From Ditylenchus dipsaci (taxonomy: Eukaryota > Nematoda > Chromadorea > Rhabditida > Anguinidae): 64,000 bases of DNA. Positions 20,101 through 31,804 of the stretch are shown in pieces. The stretch is taken from assembly GCA_004194705.1 (NCBI GenBank), contig SADC01000448.1:124001-188000 (forward strand), written 5' to 3'. Each line of letters starts with the position of its first letter. Positions within the stretch are counted from its first letter, which is position 1. The translations under genes and the position numbers were made by a program. Below the pieces are notes generated by a model. It searched no databases, had not been told where the DNA came from, and was given only the letters and a program-made list of their open reading frames with translations.

Positions 20101-21837
20101 AGGCAATTTGATCCAAAACAATTTTTCATACTTTTATATTTTCCCAACACTAAAATTGCCTTTTTTCCTCTAATTTTTTCTATTTTCCGAACAAAAGTTT
20201 TTTTTGAACAGCGCTGCCTTTTTTTTCCAAAATTTTGGTTGGGATCCCTGGGGGGGGGGATGGGTTGGTAAAACACGATATGAAAATACACGTTCAAAAT
20301 CAGCCAAGCAAAAGCAGAATTATAATAGAGTTGGGCTCGGAATTGATATTTGGACCGGAACCGGAATTCAAAAATGGACCGGAATTCAGATAAACGGGAA
20401 CCGGAATCGCGGGGAAAAAACCGGAACCGAAATTTTAAGGTCGATGGGTCAAATAAAAAAAAAGCTCAAAATTATCTCCGTAAACCAAATAGAAACAAGA
20501 CTCACCCTTATGAAAACAGCTAATGGTATTAGTAACCAAATCCAGGTTCTGTTGTTTTTAAATAAAATTTGAGACAAGTCGGGCAAGTAAATGTCAATAC
20601 AGCGATTAATCGTCAGCAAAATACAGACTATGCAAGATCCACACCAGCTGCCTTAAAGAAACAAAAATTAATACTTTATATCTTTAAAAAGAATATCACA
20701 AAAACAACTTACACAGTCCGAACACTCCTATAAAAAATGTGTCAAAGTCGTTTAAATTTTTGTAATAGCGCTGCCGCGTCACTTTCCTATAGCTCACTCG
20801 AAAATTTTAAAAGCTGGGGTAGATCTTGCATAGTACTTTTAAGAATATATTTGGCATTTTTAAGGCCGATAACCCACCTTAGATTGGTGTATGGGCTGTT
20901 TAAGAAGGGAAGAGAGCAAAATGGTTCACAGATTACAATAGGGCCCACTAATGTTGAACACAGTTTTGTAACTGGGGTACAAAGAAACTCTAGTATGCAT
21001 ACATTTTTATGCATCCAGAGTCCCGTTCGATCTGTGTCTAAGGAATATATCTAGGGTTGTCGAGTCGAGACCTCGATTCCGAGTTTTAGACTCGAAAATT
21101 TATTGAGTCCATTCAAGTGACTCTAGATGCATAAAACATGTATGCATACCAGAGTTTCTTTATGCGGTAGACCCAGTATTCAAAACTATGTTCAAGCCCT
21201 AACTTTTTGGTCTTTTAGTGATATTCACTACCTTTTTAGGTTAAACTATCTTGTATTCCTTAAAACACCTTTTCCGCGCCTACACCGCCTTCTGTTCTGC
21301 ACCTTTTCAGTAGCTGAATTTTAAAAAAGAAGATTTTAGACGCTTTTGAACTAGGCGGTATAGTGTACTTCAGCTTTAACTTGAATATTGATCATACCTG
21401 TAAAATAAATAAGAGTGGGATGTGTACAGAACACAGCTCCTACAACTAACAAATATCCAGTAATGATGCAGCCCACAAGGATAGAGAACAGATCCATTAT
21501 TCCCAAAATAGCATCAATTTATAACAGGAAATTAAATAGAATCTCGGTTGAAGCATAGCAACAATAAATGGTGTGTACACGCACTGAAAACTATAGCTGT
21601 AAAAAACGGTGGTATCAGCGGTGATTTTAAGGGATATGACCGATGTCAGAATTTTTACAACCTTATTAAAACCCGAAAAAATCCCCAAAAATTCTACCTG
21701 GAAAACAATGCCGGTAAGTATGGTGACCACACAAAGAATACTCGTTTCTCGCCTACATTTTGCCATTGCTCAGCAGTAAGTTCACTGCAATTGTAGCGTT
21801 GAGCGTATATCTCTGGATGCACAAAATAAACATCCAT
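14150..21837 (-). CDS. Srt-class serpentine chemoreceptor (7TM GPCR), seven exons
   Basis: Nematode-specific receptor family (Pfam Srt). Exons on the minus strand: 21837-21698, 21583-21398, 20727-20713 (15 nt), 20651-20506, 15281-15082, 14513-14384, 14327-14150; phases agree, giving about 332 aa, the usual Srt length. Diagnostic features: an N-terminal YNCSELTAEQW segment before TM1, SCYKLMLF before TM2, SWCGSC followed by INRCID at TM3, an intracellular basic stretch before TM6, and YLLLNR after TM7 with a Ser/Thr-rich tail. Four one-base losses break the frame (exons 1, 2, 5 and 7; those in exons 2 and 5 lie in T and A runs). Intron 4 is 5.2 kb and packed with transposons. An AATAG acceptor lies 19 nt before the ATG. 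Probably a membrane chemosensory receptor; ligand unknown. Confidence 0.9.
14544..14998. mobile_element. Class A-like MITE carrying a tRNA-Ser-like fossil
   Basis: Ends AGCCTCGATTTAACGTCATCC-like (left) and GGATGACGTTAAG ... CGAAGGTTTACTG (right). It makes up 455 of the 568 nt of intron 5 of the Srt gene. The flanking TA is degraded. Confidence 0.7.
14650..14735 (-). other. tRNA-Ser-like relic
   Basis: On the minus strand TACTGGTTAAGGCA resembles the A-box arm of tRNA-Ser, followed by a CTGCGAA anticodon-loop-like stretch and GGGATCAAATATCCC as a decayed T arm. No matching acceptor stem. Probably a SINE head or tRNA pseudogene captured in the 14544-14998 element. Confidence 0.4.
15414..15532. 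mobile_element. Short class A MITE
   Basis: Left end TA then CAGTCAAAC, right end TTGACTG then TTA. Interior has GTGACGCGC and TAGTATCGAGG. Degenerate copy in intron 4 of the Srt gene. Confidence 0.6.
15865..16088. mobile_element. GC-rich hAT-like element built of AAGCGCCGGCG words
   Basis: 8-bp target duplication TTTAGCAG at 15857-15864 and 16089-16096. Ends CAGGATTG and CCATCCTG. The interior is almost wholly AGCGCCGGCGCTT-type palindromic words, sharply GC-rich against its surroundings. Confidence 0.9.
16207..16336. mobile_element. TTAA-flanked foldback, GCGCGCAGTGG family
   Basis: TTAA at 16203-16206 and 16337-16340. Arms AGGACATGGTTTTTGCGC and complement. The same arm sequence bounds the larger element 17485-19701. 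Confidence 0.85.
16441..17168. mobile_element. hAT-size-TSD foldback element
   Basis: Target duplication TGGAATAC at 16433-16440 and 17169-17176. Arms about 180 bp: GCACTTATTCGGTTGGGG, then a block with GTGTTTAAACGTCTTC, then GCCTTGGTCCCCAAGG; the complement closes the right side. The centre includes TATGCATAC modules and a strong GC hairpin. Related fragments are at 13265, 20983 and 51640. Confidence 0.85.
16764..16876. repeat. Near-perfect long hairpin
   Basis: GTCTAAGGTATGTGGGTG at the left pairs with its complement ending in CCTTAGAC; the stem continues through CCAAGCCCC and CTGCGCCCC to a CTTC loop. Stem about 50 bp. Centre of the 16441 element. Confidence 0.85.
17177..17480. other. AT-rich intron sequence
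   Basis: Part of Srt intron 4. Nothing recognised except a lone CCGTATTTTC class B-like end at 17470. Confidence 0.4.
17596..17997. mobile_element. hAT-like element built of TGGCGCAATTTG words
   Basis: 8-bp duplication GTGCAGTT at 17588-17595 and 17998-18005. Ends GGGCAGCCGACGATTGCG and complement. ATTGCGCCA units fill the left side and TGGCGCAAT units the right side, about 16 in all, with unique sequence between. Confidence 0.92.
18095..18226. mobile_element. Class A MITE, private word TGTTAAATC
   Basis: Right end CGAGAGTCGACTG then TA. CGTATGTTAAATCG units occur four times. The left end is eroded. Confidence 0.6.
18566..18949 (-). pseudogene. Two-exon gene fragment of unknown family
   Basis: Minus strand: exon 18949-18775 (acceptor CATTTCAG, donor CAG|GT) and last exon 18721-18566 (acceptor TTTTGTAG, stop TAG at 18568-18566), joined in phase; AATAAA on the minus strand near 18440. 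The last exon encodes about 51 residues, Lys/Pro/Ser-rich with a KMFWPW patch. The first exon reads well near its 3' end (ITCKSYEEVDANL) but has in-frame TAA and TAG further up, and a KKCYC motif in another frame. It is GC-richer than its surroundings. Either a decayed gene or one hit by base errors. It lies inside the 17485-19701 element and on the same strand as the host Srt gene. Confidence 0.45.
19095..19556 (+). CDS. Open reading region of unknown function
   Basis: From an ACTTTTCAG acceptor at about 19300 the frame stays open to a TAA at 19554 and has a coding-like composition (acidic and aromatic, e.g. NYDFDNLRVSWASNG). The upstream part, 19095-19300, looks like non-coding AT-rich sequence read through. 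Possibly one exon of a gene carried by the 17485-19701 element. No family recognised. Confidence 0.3.
   Translation: MNTRDQSKQTTGIFSSKNRGFCVFHLTFALGTLNLHFLHTSLVRKCSLFTTLKGSRFRLCINSRKNFSGSQFSKPDNEEILKIFTEVNYDFDNLRVSWASNGSFENPSCEQYFGHEYAKAIRKKTDQAYETERLRKGLKMIVFEKNSFAAKFS
19793..20440. repeat. Two same-orientation CCGGAACCGGAATT word clusters
   Basis: Both begin AGAGTTGRCTCGGARTYGAT followed by ATTTGGACCG (19793 and 20325), and then repeat ACCGGAATT-type words. They look like ends of word-satellite hAT-like elements; no target duplication found. Confidence 0.6.
20983..21165. mobile_element. Foldback with TATGCATAC arms in Srt intron 2
   Basis: Left arm AAGAAACTCTAGTATGCAT, right arm its complement ending CAGAGTTTCTT. 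Inside is one AGGGTTGTCGAGTCGAG hAT-like end. The same arm module is found at about 16700 and 51730. Confidence 0.75.
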
Positions 21838-23060
21838 GAGTTTTTGTATTTTATAACTATTAATAAATTGAAAAAATTGTATTCTTAAAATAAAAAGTAA
21901 ATAAGTATAGTAATTGTTCAAAAACTACAAAGTAGCCAATTCCACCTGGTTGGAAATTAGTTTAAGCAATAATAGCTTTGGGAAGTGCAATTGGTCTTTG
22001 ACACTGCTTTTTTAAAAGCGATTAATATTTTTTATTGGCTAAAAGCAATTCGACTTGATATTCCCATTATAAGTGCTTTATATTTAAATGGCCGTATAAA
22101 ATGGTAAATTTCGGTGTCCTCCAGGGATATAAACACCAATTAGCAGCAAAAACGTAGGTAAACCATTTCTTAGAAAAAGAAGTTTTAACAATTAAATTAA
22201 AATTTACTGAAGAATTTATTTTTATTTGCCTTTAATTATTTTTGTTAACTTTTGGTGTAAACATGCAAGAGGTAAAAGCTTTGGTAGGAAATAATAATAA
22301 AAATTTCAACTAGTGCAGGGCTCCGAGACGTCTTTATTTATAAGATTTGTACTCACTTTAGGACTCCAAATGTTATTTTTATTTAATTTTGCGTCAAAAT
22401 CTTATTTTGGTAGGCGAAAGAGCAATAAGCACGAATAAAAGTCGTCACTGAAAAGTAAAAACTGAATGAAGAAAAAGAAGTTCATATGCAATCTATCTGA
22501 TGACCGACGGTTGGGTAAGAGTCTTGAAAGAGCTCATCCTTAAGTTTGATAAAAAAAACAACCAATAAAAGCCAGGTCGAGCAAACTGAGGAAAGAAGAT
22601 TCGACAAAAGATGATAGAAATTAGGCCAAAAAATAAATAAAGGATTCGCCGTGGACGAATAATTGGCAGAGTTGGTCAAAGAAACTGATCTAGAGCAAAA
22701 GAAAAAGTTTCTAGTATGGTAGTAATGCATATGCGTAGCGTTGAATAGTTTGCCTTTGATTGAAAATAAAGAAAATTTTGTGGTTGGAGAACATATGCGC
22801 AGTCTTTAGCCGGGTTATCCGACTTCGGTCAGAGTGCATACCTATAAAGCTGGGGAATATTTTACCAGATGGTGTGAAGCCGAAGCTCGTGAGAGCTTCT
22901 ACTCTACTGAAATATCCTTCTTGTGGATAGTATACGGTGAAAGAAACACCATATGAAGGGCTATGGGCGAGAAGCTAGCACTCTATTCCGTCGATCGCTC
23001 TCATTTGACACGGGCACAGATTAACGAGCCATGCTGCAATATAAACTATTAACTGATCGT
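21838..23060. other. Spacer upstream of the Srt gene
   Basis: AT-rich. Contains the second copy of the 12747 repeat (22318-22435). A GC-richer block at 22480-23000 has exon-like minus-strand splice borders (for example TATTTCAG near 22912) but no convincing protein. Nothing I can name. Confidence 0.35.
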
Positions 23061-23074
23061 ATTGACTGTGTTGT

Positions 23075-23397
23075 ATTTCTTCGTGTCCCGGAATCCCGCT
23101 CAAAATTTTTTGACACCTGTCCCGTCCCGATGTACTGGTGTGCAACAAAGAAAAACAAAAGGGACTAGTGAGACAATTACAACTTTTTTTTGCCTTTTGA
23201 TCGTCTCTAGGTCTTACAACATAGCCAAATTTTATTTTTGGCCTTACACACGACTTGAGAATTCCGTCCAGTCCAGTCGAAATTTGAAACATTGTCCCGT
23301 CCAAAATAACGTCTAAAATTTTTTTTGACACCTGACCCGTCCCTAAAAAAATTATTCAAATTTCGTCCTGTCCCGAAAATGTCAAATTTCCATCTCT
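23075..23397. repeat. GTCCCGTCCC word cluster, hAT-like right end
   Basis: Words CCTGTCCCGTCCC and CCGTCC repeat; the right end is AATTTCCATCTCTA, complementary to the TAGAGATGG start seen in the elements at 62490 and 63604. Confidence 0.6.
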
Positions 23398-23398
23398 A

Positions 23399-24031
23399 CA
23401 GTCAAACCTCGGTATAGTGACACCCTTTGTAGGCTGTTTTTGTTTCTTTTGGCGATTATCATAAAGTGCATCGTCAAGAGCTATAATAGTGAATTACTGA
23501 ATCTCAACATCAAATTTTATAGTCGACTATTTTTCGACATTAGCATGTAGACCTGGATCTTAGCTTTCAGAAGAGCTATTAACACGAGAATTCCTGACTG
23601 TAACGTTTGACTACTTGGCAGTGAAAAGCCTGCTGAGCACGATGATCGAGAAATCGGGCCTCCTCTCTAGAGTACAATACCCTCAATTACCGCAGTGTTC
23701 ACAGTGACTCTTCGAAAAATGGGTATTTTTTCTTCAGGCTGGTGAGCAGTGAAATTATTAAGCTCATCATTTTCTTTTATTCTCATTAGAAAGCCTTGAT
23801 CTGGGCTTTCAAATGATATATCGTTTGCCTCATTTAAAAAACCCAAAACCATTGTTGGACTTAAAGGTGCCACTATGTCGAGAGTAAATTTATTACTCCG
23901 GACTAAATAAAGTACCACTATGGTGGAGGTGCCACTATTTCGATGTTCACTATAGTGAGATGTCAGTTTACCTTATTTAAGGCAAAACCAACCAAATCGA
24001 TCCCACTGTGCCACTATAGTGAGGTTCGACT
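23399..24031. mobile_element. Class A element, private word TATAGTGACACC
   Basis: TA then CAGTCAAACCTCGGTATAG at left; GTGCCACTATAGTGAGGTTCGACT at right. GTGCCACTAT units recur near the right end. The 630-bp interior has no coding I recognise. Confidence 0.85.
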
Positions 24032-24477
24032 TATTTATAATAGCACTTTCGAAAATGTCCTTTATTTTACTAAAATGTCCTTTATTTAAAATTCTGAGTT
24101 CAGAGTCCTGTTTCAATTGCAATTTTAAAACTTTGCTCTCAATAATTCGTTCACTTATTATAATAACATCTGGAAAATATCCATATTCTATAAAACAAAT
24201 TTGTTTGTAGCTAACACAAACGTAGTTAATAATTCCTTCTTACAAATGCTGGTTCAGTTTTTATTGCAAGTGTGTGTTGTGAATATTAATGATCCGGTGA
24301 CTTTTGGTGAAAACAACTTTGGTTCCTCTAAACACCAATATGTTTATCAATTGAAAAAAATCTGCTAGTCTTTTCTGCAGGCAAAACTACTATAACCTCA
24401 TCTACTAATTTTGGTGGGATCGAAAATTTTAAGGTAGCTCTAAAAAAGCACCACAATTAACAAATTGTAAACGTAAA

Positions 24478-24903
24478 AATAACGGGCAATTTTTTTTTTC
24501 ACAGATTCACTTTTTTCTGTCACAAATTTTCTCATTTCTGTCACAGATTTTAGTTCTTTTTCTTTTAAATTTTCAATAATTTATAATGTTTTTTTCAAAG
24601 TTGTAACACCATCAGGCAGCCTTGCAGTTCTGCTTTCTGGAAAATTATTATTTGCTGCAACATCTCTGTAAAATATATTACAAGAAAATAAATAAATGAG
24701 TCAAATTATTTTCCTGACTTGCTTTATACTTTTACCTATTTGTAATGTATTTTGCAAGGATGATGCAATAAAATGATACATCGGCAGAAATTAGAACGCA
24801 GAGCCACTTGATAATGTAATGATTTTCAAAAATTATCGAAAAATTCGAAAAAAAAACAGGCTAAACTAAAATCTGTGACAAAAAAAGTTTTGCCCAAAAA
24901 TAA
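24478..24903. mobile_element. Foldback element (ATCAGGCAGCCTTGC core)
   Basis: Ends GGGCAATTTT / AGTTTTGCCC plus CACAGATT blocks; core AACACCATCAGGCAGCC pairs with an inverted copy on the right. Same core family as the foldbacks at 37190 and 52958, with different ends. Confidence 0.7.
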
Positions 24904-25196
24904 CACACAAAGGTTTTTTGGAAATTTTTTAAATTAGTTAAATTTGTTTAGTCGCTAAAGGTTGACTTATTTTTAGGATCACCTTGCGCCATATATTTGT
25001 TGTGTCCTGTTGAGCAATGTAGAACCCAGCTGGGAAAGATAAATGATCATAAGTGAACAAAGAGCTCCACCGCAACATTCGCGCCTTCTGTGCCACTTAT
25101 AACTGTTTATATTCTCATTAAGTTCAAAGGTTTATCAACATCGTATTGCTAAAATTTAATATTTTTAATTTCACCCCCTTGCATAATTCAAACTTA

Positions 25197-25434
25197 CCGT
25201 ATTCTCTCCAATAGACGCCCCTCCTCCTAAATTCAAAATCGTGTTTTCGGCATTGTGTTTTTGACCCACTTTTCGAAAACTTTTTTCAGGCAAGTTTTCT
25301 CTCAATGTGTAGCTCATCTGACTGGCTACAAATTGAGGTATAATTTGCCTGAAAAAAGTCTTCAAAAAGTGGGTCAAAAACGCAATGCCACAAACACCAT
25401 TTTGAACGCAGGGGCTGTCTCTTAGAGAGTACGG
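25197..25434. mobile_element. Class B MITE, private word AGACGCCCC
   Basis: Left TA then CCGTATTCTCTCC and ATAGACGCCCC; right GGGGCTGTCTCTTAGAGAGTACGG. The interior is itself an inverted repeat around TTTTTGACCCACTTTT. Confidence 0.8.
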
Positions 25435-27496
25435 TGAATTTAAAAAATTGTTAAATATTCTTGGTGCTCGTGCAAATAGTATAAACGTTACACCATTTTT
25501 TGTAGACTTATTTTTGTATTGGTAAAATCAGCAGGAAGCTACAAAAACAGATTTTCGTTCAGGTTTAGTACACTTTTTTAATGTGATAGTATGTGTGAGA
25601 AAAAAATAGCCTTTTATTTTGCGAAATTACCGGAGAGAAGTCTCTTTGATTTTTTTTCATCAAGATATCCGAAAACTTTACCAAACGCAAAGGCATTATG
25701 GATGAACGAAGGTTGACTCTTTTAGCCATAGTGATAATGAGGTGAAGGCGAATGGTAATAGTCCATTAACCCAAAGCTGAAAACGACAACAAATAGAGAA
25801 GAAGCCAAACACCATAAAGAGCCAGAATTTTTTTCAACTAAAAGCTGAAAATGAGAACAATTAGCTGTCGCGATGGGCATTGCTGTTTAATATGATATGT
25901 TTTAAACACTATATCTAAATCTGATATTCGAGAACTTGCTTATAATTATAATATATACACAAGTAACCAATCCTGTCATTTGACCTCTAAAAGCCGTTTG
26001 GTTTTTGTAAATACTATAATGAAAATTAAGGTTGTTAACATTTTCTATATCAAAGTTACGAAAAATGCGATGCATATATGCTAGCTTTTATTTTCTTTCA
26101 AAATTTTTATTTCATCTAATGCACTGTGATCTTATACCTCTACAAAAGACTGTTGGCAAATGATTTCCAGCGGCCCGGATGTTATCAAAAATTTCCATAA
26201 ATTTCTTACTGCTGCAAACAACGGACACAACTTTTTTTCACACATTTATTTTCCCTTTAATTATTCGAAGCTTTCCGGTGCCAATGTCATATGTTTAACT
26301 GTGATAGTGTTGCAGCTCTAGTTTTCAGTTTTAAAACATTTGCCTTAAGTCAACATTTACTGTCCTAAATCCATAGTGCGTATCTAAAAATAATTAAATT
26401 ATATTTTTTTTAAACTTTTCCTCCATATTACCAACTAATGACAAGAAAGACAAATACAGTCTACACTCCTCCCCAATCTTTCAAAAAGAAAAGGGTGTTC
26501 TGGAAACTGCGTTACTCCTAAAAAGGATTATTGCAGTTTTTCATACCCTTAAAACAAACACTGAAATTGATGAGGAGGCAACAAAGACCAGTAGAAAAAA
26601 AAGAAGGAGCAAAAACAAGAAAAATTACAAGATTTCAAAAGTGATAACTCAAACGCGGGGAATTTGTTAACACGCAAAAAAGAGTTAGATGAACAGATAA
26701 AACAAAGTGGGACATTGAGGAAAACAGTAGCAGAAGAAGAACATAGAGTCACTCACACACACACCTCAAAGCCCTTACCTCTTTTTATTGCGCGATTCAT
26801 TACCAATCTTTTTAAAAAAGGTTAATTTTGTTGATGGCAAAAAGTTGAACTTCTTTTTGATGACTTCTCCTGGGTTTATGTGTAGTTAATGACATGCCTG
26901 TAATGTAACTCTAGAACAGGAGGTTCTATTTCACAGTTTTGAGTGAGGAGGGGGTGGCTGATTTCACAAGTATTTTGTAAAGATGATTTGCTTTAGCTGT
27001 AATAGAGAAGGAGGTGCTAAGAAAGTAATGTGACTCCAATAAAAAGAGGAGGAACAGTTACGTAATCAATATTACTGTTCACGCTTTTAGTCATCATTTG
27101 TGTATTTTGTAATTTGGTTGTCTAACAGATGTTTTAGCTTGTATTTATTGGGTTCATATTTGCGTGAAAAATTCCTTGTTCATTTTAATTTTTTTAAATA
27201 TACATTTCTTGCTATCATATTTTATACTATTGTTAAGTTTTATTATTGACTTCTTGAAATGTGACTCAAAAATAGCCTTAAAAAAGTTAACTGATAAGAA
27301 AACTTAATTCTTGCAATTTCATGAAATTTTTGGATTTTTAAAATAAATTTAAAACGGGGATGTAAATGGTGCTTTTTTGAAGTTTTTATTGGTTTTGAGA
27401 CTTTGAGAATATTTATCTTCAAATTTTACAACAAAATTTTTTTGATTTTTCTACATAAAAAAATCACTAGATAAAATGACCATTTCTTCGAAAATA
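25435..27496. other. Long intergenic spacer
   Basis: AT-rich, no exon or named repeat seen. A short CA run (ACTCACACACACACC) is at 26750. Confidence 0.4.
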
Positions 27497-27697
27497 CAGT
27501 CGACGCTCGATATAGCATCCCTTCTAAAAGTTCGTTCCCACCTAGGGCCCGACACTTTTCTCACCTCAATTACTGGAATTTTTTGCTAAATCTGATGCGG
27601 CAATCTAGTTCTAAATATCGCAAGGATTCCTATTTTGTCTATCGTTTCTGAGAAACACGATAATGGGGGATGCTATATCAAGAGGCGAACGTAGTCA
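27497..27697. mobile_element. Class A element, private word ATATAGCATCCC
   Basis: Left TA then CAGTCGACGCTCGATATAGC; right GGGATGCTATATC. Interior shares AAGTTCGTTCCCACC and TATCGCAAGGATTCC with the elements at 50957 and 53885, so these three are one family with different inner words. Confidence 0.8.
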
Positions 27698-29019
27698 AAA
27701 TGTAGTTGTTTAATTATGAATAATTTGCTTATTCTCAGAATTTTCATTTCTATTTTTGACCCTGTATGGGGTATATCATTCAGTAGCTTTATACAATTAA
27801 ACAGGATTGCTTTTTATGATTAATATAAGTTGTTATGAGTCAAAACAGTGACCAAATATAGTTGTTAGATGTTTTTGTATTGATTCATATATTCATAATG
27901 CATCAATATTCCGCAGATTGAGCTTTTACTTCGCCGCCGCTTCCTCTTTTTGTTTTAGACTAAAACTTTTAGTCGATATTATCATCATTCCTTATAGAAA
28001 ATACGATCTTTTATGCAATATTAAAAGCTTTAACTTTTGCTTTCAAAAACTTTTTCTTGTTTACGTTACAAATAGTTTTGTTTTGTCCAGCTTGTACTAC
28101 TAGACAAGCTGGCCACATCTTAGCTGACTGTGTGAATTAGTTAAAGCTCTCGAAAGTGTCTTCCAAGAGCAACCCTTTTGTGCTTTTACCGGGCAGAATA
28201 AAAGGTGAAACCGATTTTGAGTGGGGGATGAGTTACATCCCCACCCCTTCACCAAGCACAAAAGGCCCATGTCTTTTGTAGTGAAGGAGCAGCAGGGAAC
28301 GACTTATTACCACCACTTCACCCCCAGTCTATTATCTCTTACAAATCCCTTTAACAAGTATTTCCCCCACTTTTAATATGGTGTATTGTAGCTGGGAGCT
28401 AATTAAGTCATTTCCTGCCCACTTCTTATTGTTGTCCATTTCTGGAGCAAATCTCAGTAGGTAATTGGAAGAAATTATTTTTTATTGAATTGAAAAATGG
28501 TATATTTTTAATCTGAGAATTTGTGCATATTAATTATTAGTGCAAAAAGCTGTCAATTGTGGGCGGAAATGAGCCTTATGAATTAGTACAGACACAGTAC
28601 TGACTTCCAGATCTATTTACCAAAGAGTCTAGTGCTAATCGGCTGCCATCAAAACAAAAGCAACTGGGAAAACAAAGCCTTTGCAGGCGTCAGTTTACAG
28701 CTTTAGTTGGCCGATTATGGGCTTATTGTTAGCGGTATAGATCAGCCTAGTCAAGAGTTGTCAAATTATTCATTTGAGCTTGAATAACCTAGAACTGAGT
28801 GAACAAATGAGTGCATTTATCAATTATAATGAAGCAAATTATTTTTTGAGTACTGCTCACTTTATTTAGCACACAATTTTTGGTACTGTAGTTGTGTTCT
28901 ATGTATTTTCCCATCAAATATTGTGCGTTCTTTTAGTTTTAAAGGTACTCAAATTATATTCTAGCTTCATTTTTTAGCTTTTGAATATAGTAAATGGTTT
29001 GTAAAAACTTAAATTTTTT
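27698..29019. other. Intergenic spacer
   Basis: No gene seen. A small inverted pair CCTTTTGTGCTT / AAGCACAAAAGG spans 28165-28270 around GGGGGATGAGTTACATCCCC. Confidence 0.4.
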
Positions 29020-29236
29020 GGGGCAGTTGAACCTGAGAAGTCCCCCCCGTCAAATCAGCTTGGGGAACCAAGGCAATTTTTTCTAACATTTTTTCTGACT
29101 CCACTATTTTTCACCACAAGTCTTAAAACTAATTTTCAACTATGTTTATACAAGAATATATCGGTGAAAAAAATTCTAAAAAATTGCCTTGCTTCCCCAA
29201 AACTGATTTGACTGTGCGGGGGCAGTTCAATTAAGC
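29020..29236. mobile_element. Foldback with GGGGCAGTT arms
   Basis: Arms about 55-65 bp containing GTCAAATCAG, then TTGGGGAA and AAGGCAATTTTTT; complement on the right. No target duplication found. Confidence 0.7.
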
Positions 29237-31215
29237 CAAATTATTAAATTGTCAATTTAAAGAGATTTAAAGAGATTCCGTCTTCTAGCAGTTCAATAAA
29301 TTTCAACGCATAGTTTTCACATTTTTACCACAGTTAACTCTCGATGTAAGACTTCGATATAAAGCACTCTTGATATAGCCGGTCTCCATGGGTGATCTCA
29401 TTTCAAAAATCACTAAATATACCAGCATCACTTGAACTTTAAAGCACTTTCACTATTAGAGCACCTTTGGCGGTTCTAAGGGGTGGTTTTACATCCAGCT
29501 TTGACTATACGAAAATATCAGAGAAACTAAAAAAATTACTCGAAGATATTTTCAAAACATACAATGCATCCGTGTCCAACATTCCTTATGTGAATCACAA
29601 ACTCAACTGTTGAAATGTCTGTGAGTAATTGGGTTATTAATAAACTCAAAGAGCATTACTATTGATTAGTATTATTATTAATAACTGATGTTGTTGTGTT
29701 CAGCTTCCGAAAATTGTCTAATTGCCAGAGATATGGGCAATGAAATTAGTTGTTGATAACAAGTAGTAGTTGTGCTGGTGGTCACCTACTTGTTGTTACA
29801 AATTGGCGGAGAGGCTGGGACAAGCAAAGTAACAACAGTTTAATGTTTACACTATCAATCTACACAATTCCTTATTGCTCTTTCTATTCAAGCCTCTTGC
29901 AAGGCATCATGCTAAAGCTGAGGTGGAGTGCGCCGAATTACGATCCTTCATTGTAGTTGGCAAGGAGGAGGCACATTAAGCCCCGCTTTACTAGCTATCA
30001 AAACTATTTGTATCAAGATTTTATAACATGTTTGGTAATTAGTAATAGGTGAGCATGGAGTTTAGGAAATATCTCCTCTATTGCTTTTCATGTTTTCAGG
30101 TTAATAAATTTCTGAAAAGTGTTAATCACCTAATTTATTATTTTTTATTATTAATTGCTGTTTTTGTCTTTTTGAAATTTTCTAGACTTTTCCAGAGTTT
30201 TATTTGAAAGGAATGTTTTGAAACAGTTTTTTTAAATGTATTTCTAGGTGTATTTCTAGGTTGGCGGGTCGACCCTTCGTTTTCTACTTTTTTAGTCAAA
30301 AGTCGAAAATTTCAGTCTACTCACTAAGCCAAAAAGTTTGACTTTCTGTTTCAGTCCTTTGCCAACCTATTTCTTACAAGTATTGACAGTCTTTTATTTT
30401 ATGAGACGTCACTAAGAATTATTAGATGACAGAGCTCTCCAAATATTTTTGGTATTATATTTTTATCCATGAAAATACAAATATTTTGTTTGCACTTGAT
30501 ATTTAAAAAAAACCGTAATTCTTGGCTAAAATTTTTGAATTCAGTACCAAAATGTGTTGTAATTTTCACGGGTAAAGATATAGTGTCACAAACTTTTAAA
30601 AGAATTTGTATTCTCTGGGCTCCTTATATGTGTGCTTTATTTTGTATTTTTAAAACAACGCAAGTCACCTTATTATTTTTTGATTTAGATGACTTGGAAG
30701 TTTTTTTTAACAATGATTGTGTTAAGTTTCCAATATTGTTGTGAGTCTTTTAAAGGTATATAAAAATTATATGTTATTGCATCATCTTCCGAAACGTAAA
30801 TTACGGCATTGCTTAATTAGAGAGCTTGAACAAACTTGTTCATCAAGCGTTTAGTATTTAGTTTCCAACTCCATCTAAAGTTTTTTAAATGAATTTCTGC
30901 CGTTTACTTATTTACTAACCCCGCTTTGGCTAAAAAATTAAGAAAGGGCCTTAACAAAAGCAATATGACACGAAAAATTTCAAAGGCCAAAAGAATACTA
31001 GCAAGCTCAACATAACGAAACAGGTTTTAGACTATTGCAAAATTAAAATGTGAAGCTCAAAAAACATCTTTTAAAACAAAAATAACACGCATAAATATTT
31101 TTAATTCATTTCTTCATGTTTGCACTTATACTCAGAAAAAGATATGTGATTTGGGGTTTTTTTAAGGATCTCACTTTTATTGTTTTGGTTAAAAAAAATA
31201 CCTACTAGAACGTGA
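29237..31215. other. Intergenic spacer
   Basis: AT-rich. One class A-like left end (CAGTTAACTCTCGATG) at 29331 without a visible partner. No gene recognised. Confidence 0.4.
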
Positions 31216-31223
31216 ATTTATAA

Positions 31224-31484
31224 TAGGGTTGGGTGACGGGAATATTCCCAGTTTATTCCCGGTCCGAATCTAAGATTCGGACCGGAAAAATCGGTCCGAA
31301 TCGGTCCGAATCTTTTTGGTGTTTTTTTTAGCAATTTTGCTCGATTTTTTATAATTAAAAAATAAATTTGGTTATTTGGAGATAAAAGATTCGGACCGAA
31401 TCGGACCGGAAAAAAAGATTAAGACCAGGAATATTCCCTGGAATATTCCCGAAATAGATTCGGACCGGTCTTATTCCAACCCTT
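31224..31484. mobile_element. hAT-like element built of GATTCGGACCGG words
   Basis: 8-bp duplication ATTTATAA at 31216-31223 and 31485-31492. Ends TAGGGTTGG and CCAACCCTT. Words GAATATTCCC and ATTCGGACCGG recur in both orientations. Confidence 0.92.
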
Positions 31485-31644
31485 ATTTATAATACGTTAA
31501 CTAGCAGAGCTTTTCTATATTGACTTTTGAAAAAGACATCCCCAATAATTTGGGCTCAGGTCCGTAGGCTTAGGCTCAGGCCTATCCATTACTAACAAAG
31601 GCTTTTTTACATGTTTTTTTTTTGAAAAATTATGGTTTTAGGTA

Positions 31645-31804
31645 CAGTCAAACTTTGATATAACTTACACCCGATATAACGTACAGCCCCAATATAACGT
31701 ACACCTGGCCCGGTCCTTTAATAATAAACTCTGTCAAAATTACCTCTGATATAACGTACATCTGACCTGCTCCCCAGGGTGTACTTTATATCGAAGTTTG
31801 ACTG
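31645..31804. mobile_element. Class A MITE, private word ATATAACGTACACC
   Basis: TA-flanked. Ends CAGTCAAACTTTGATATAAC and complement. ATATAACGTACA repeats four times inside. Confidence 0.9.

Noticed and set aside
22482..23000. Gene or structural RNA in the GC-richer block
   Set aside because: Some exon-like borders, but no consistent frame, no recognisable snRNA motif and no homologous feature.
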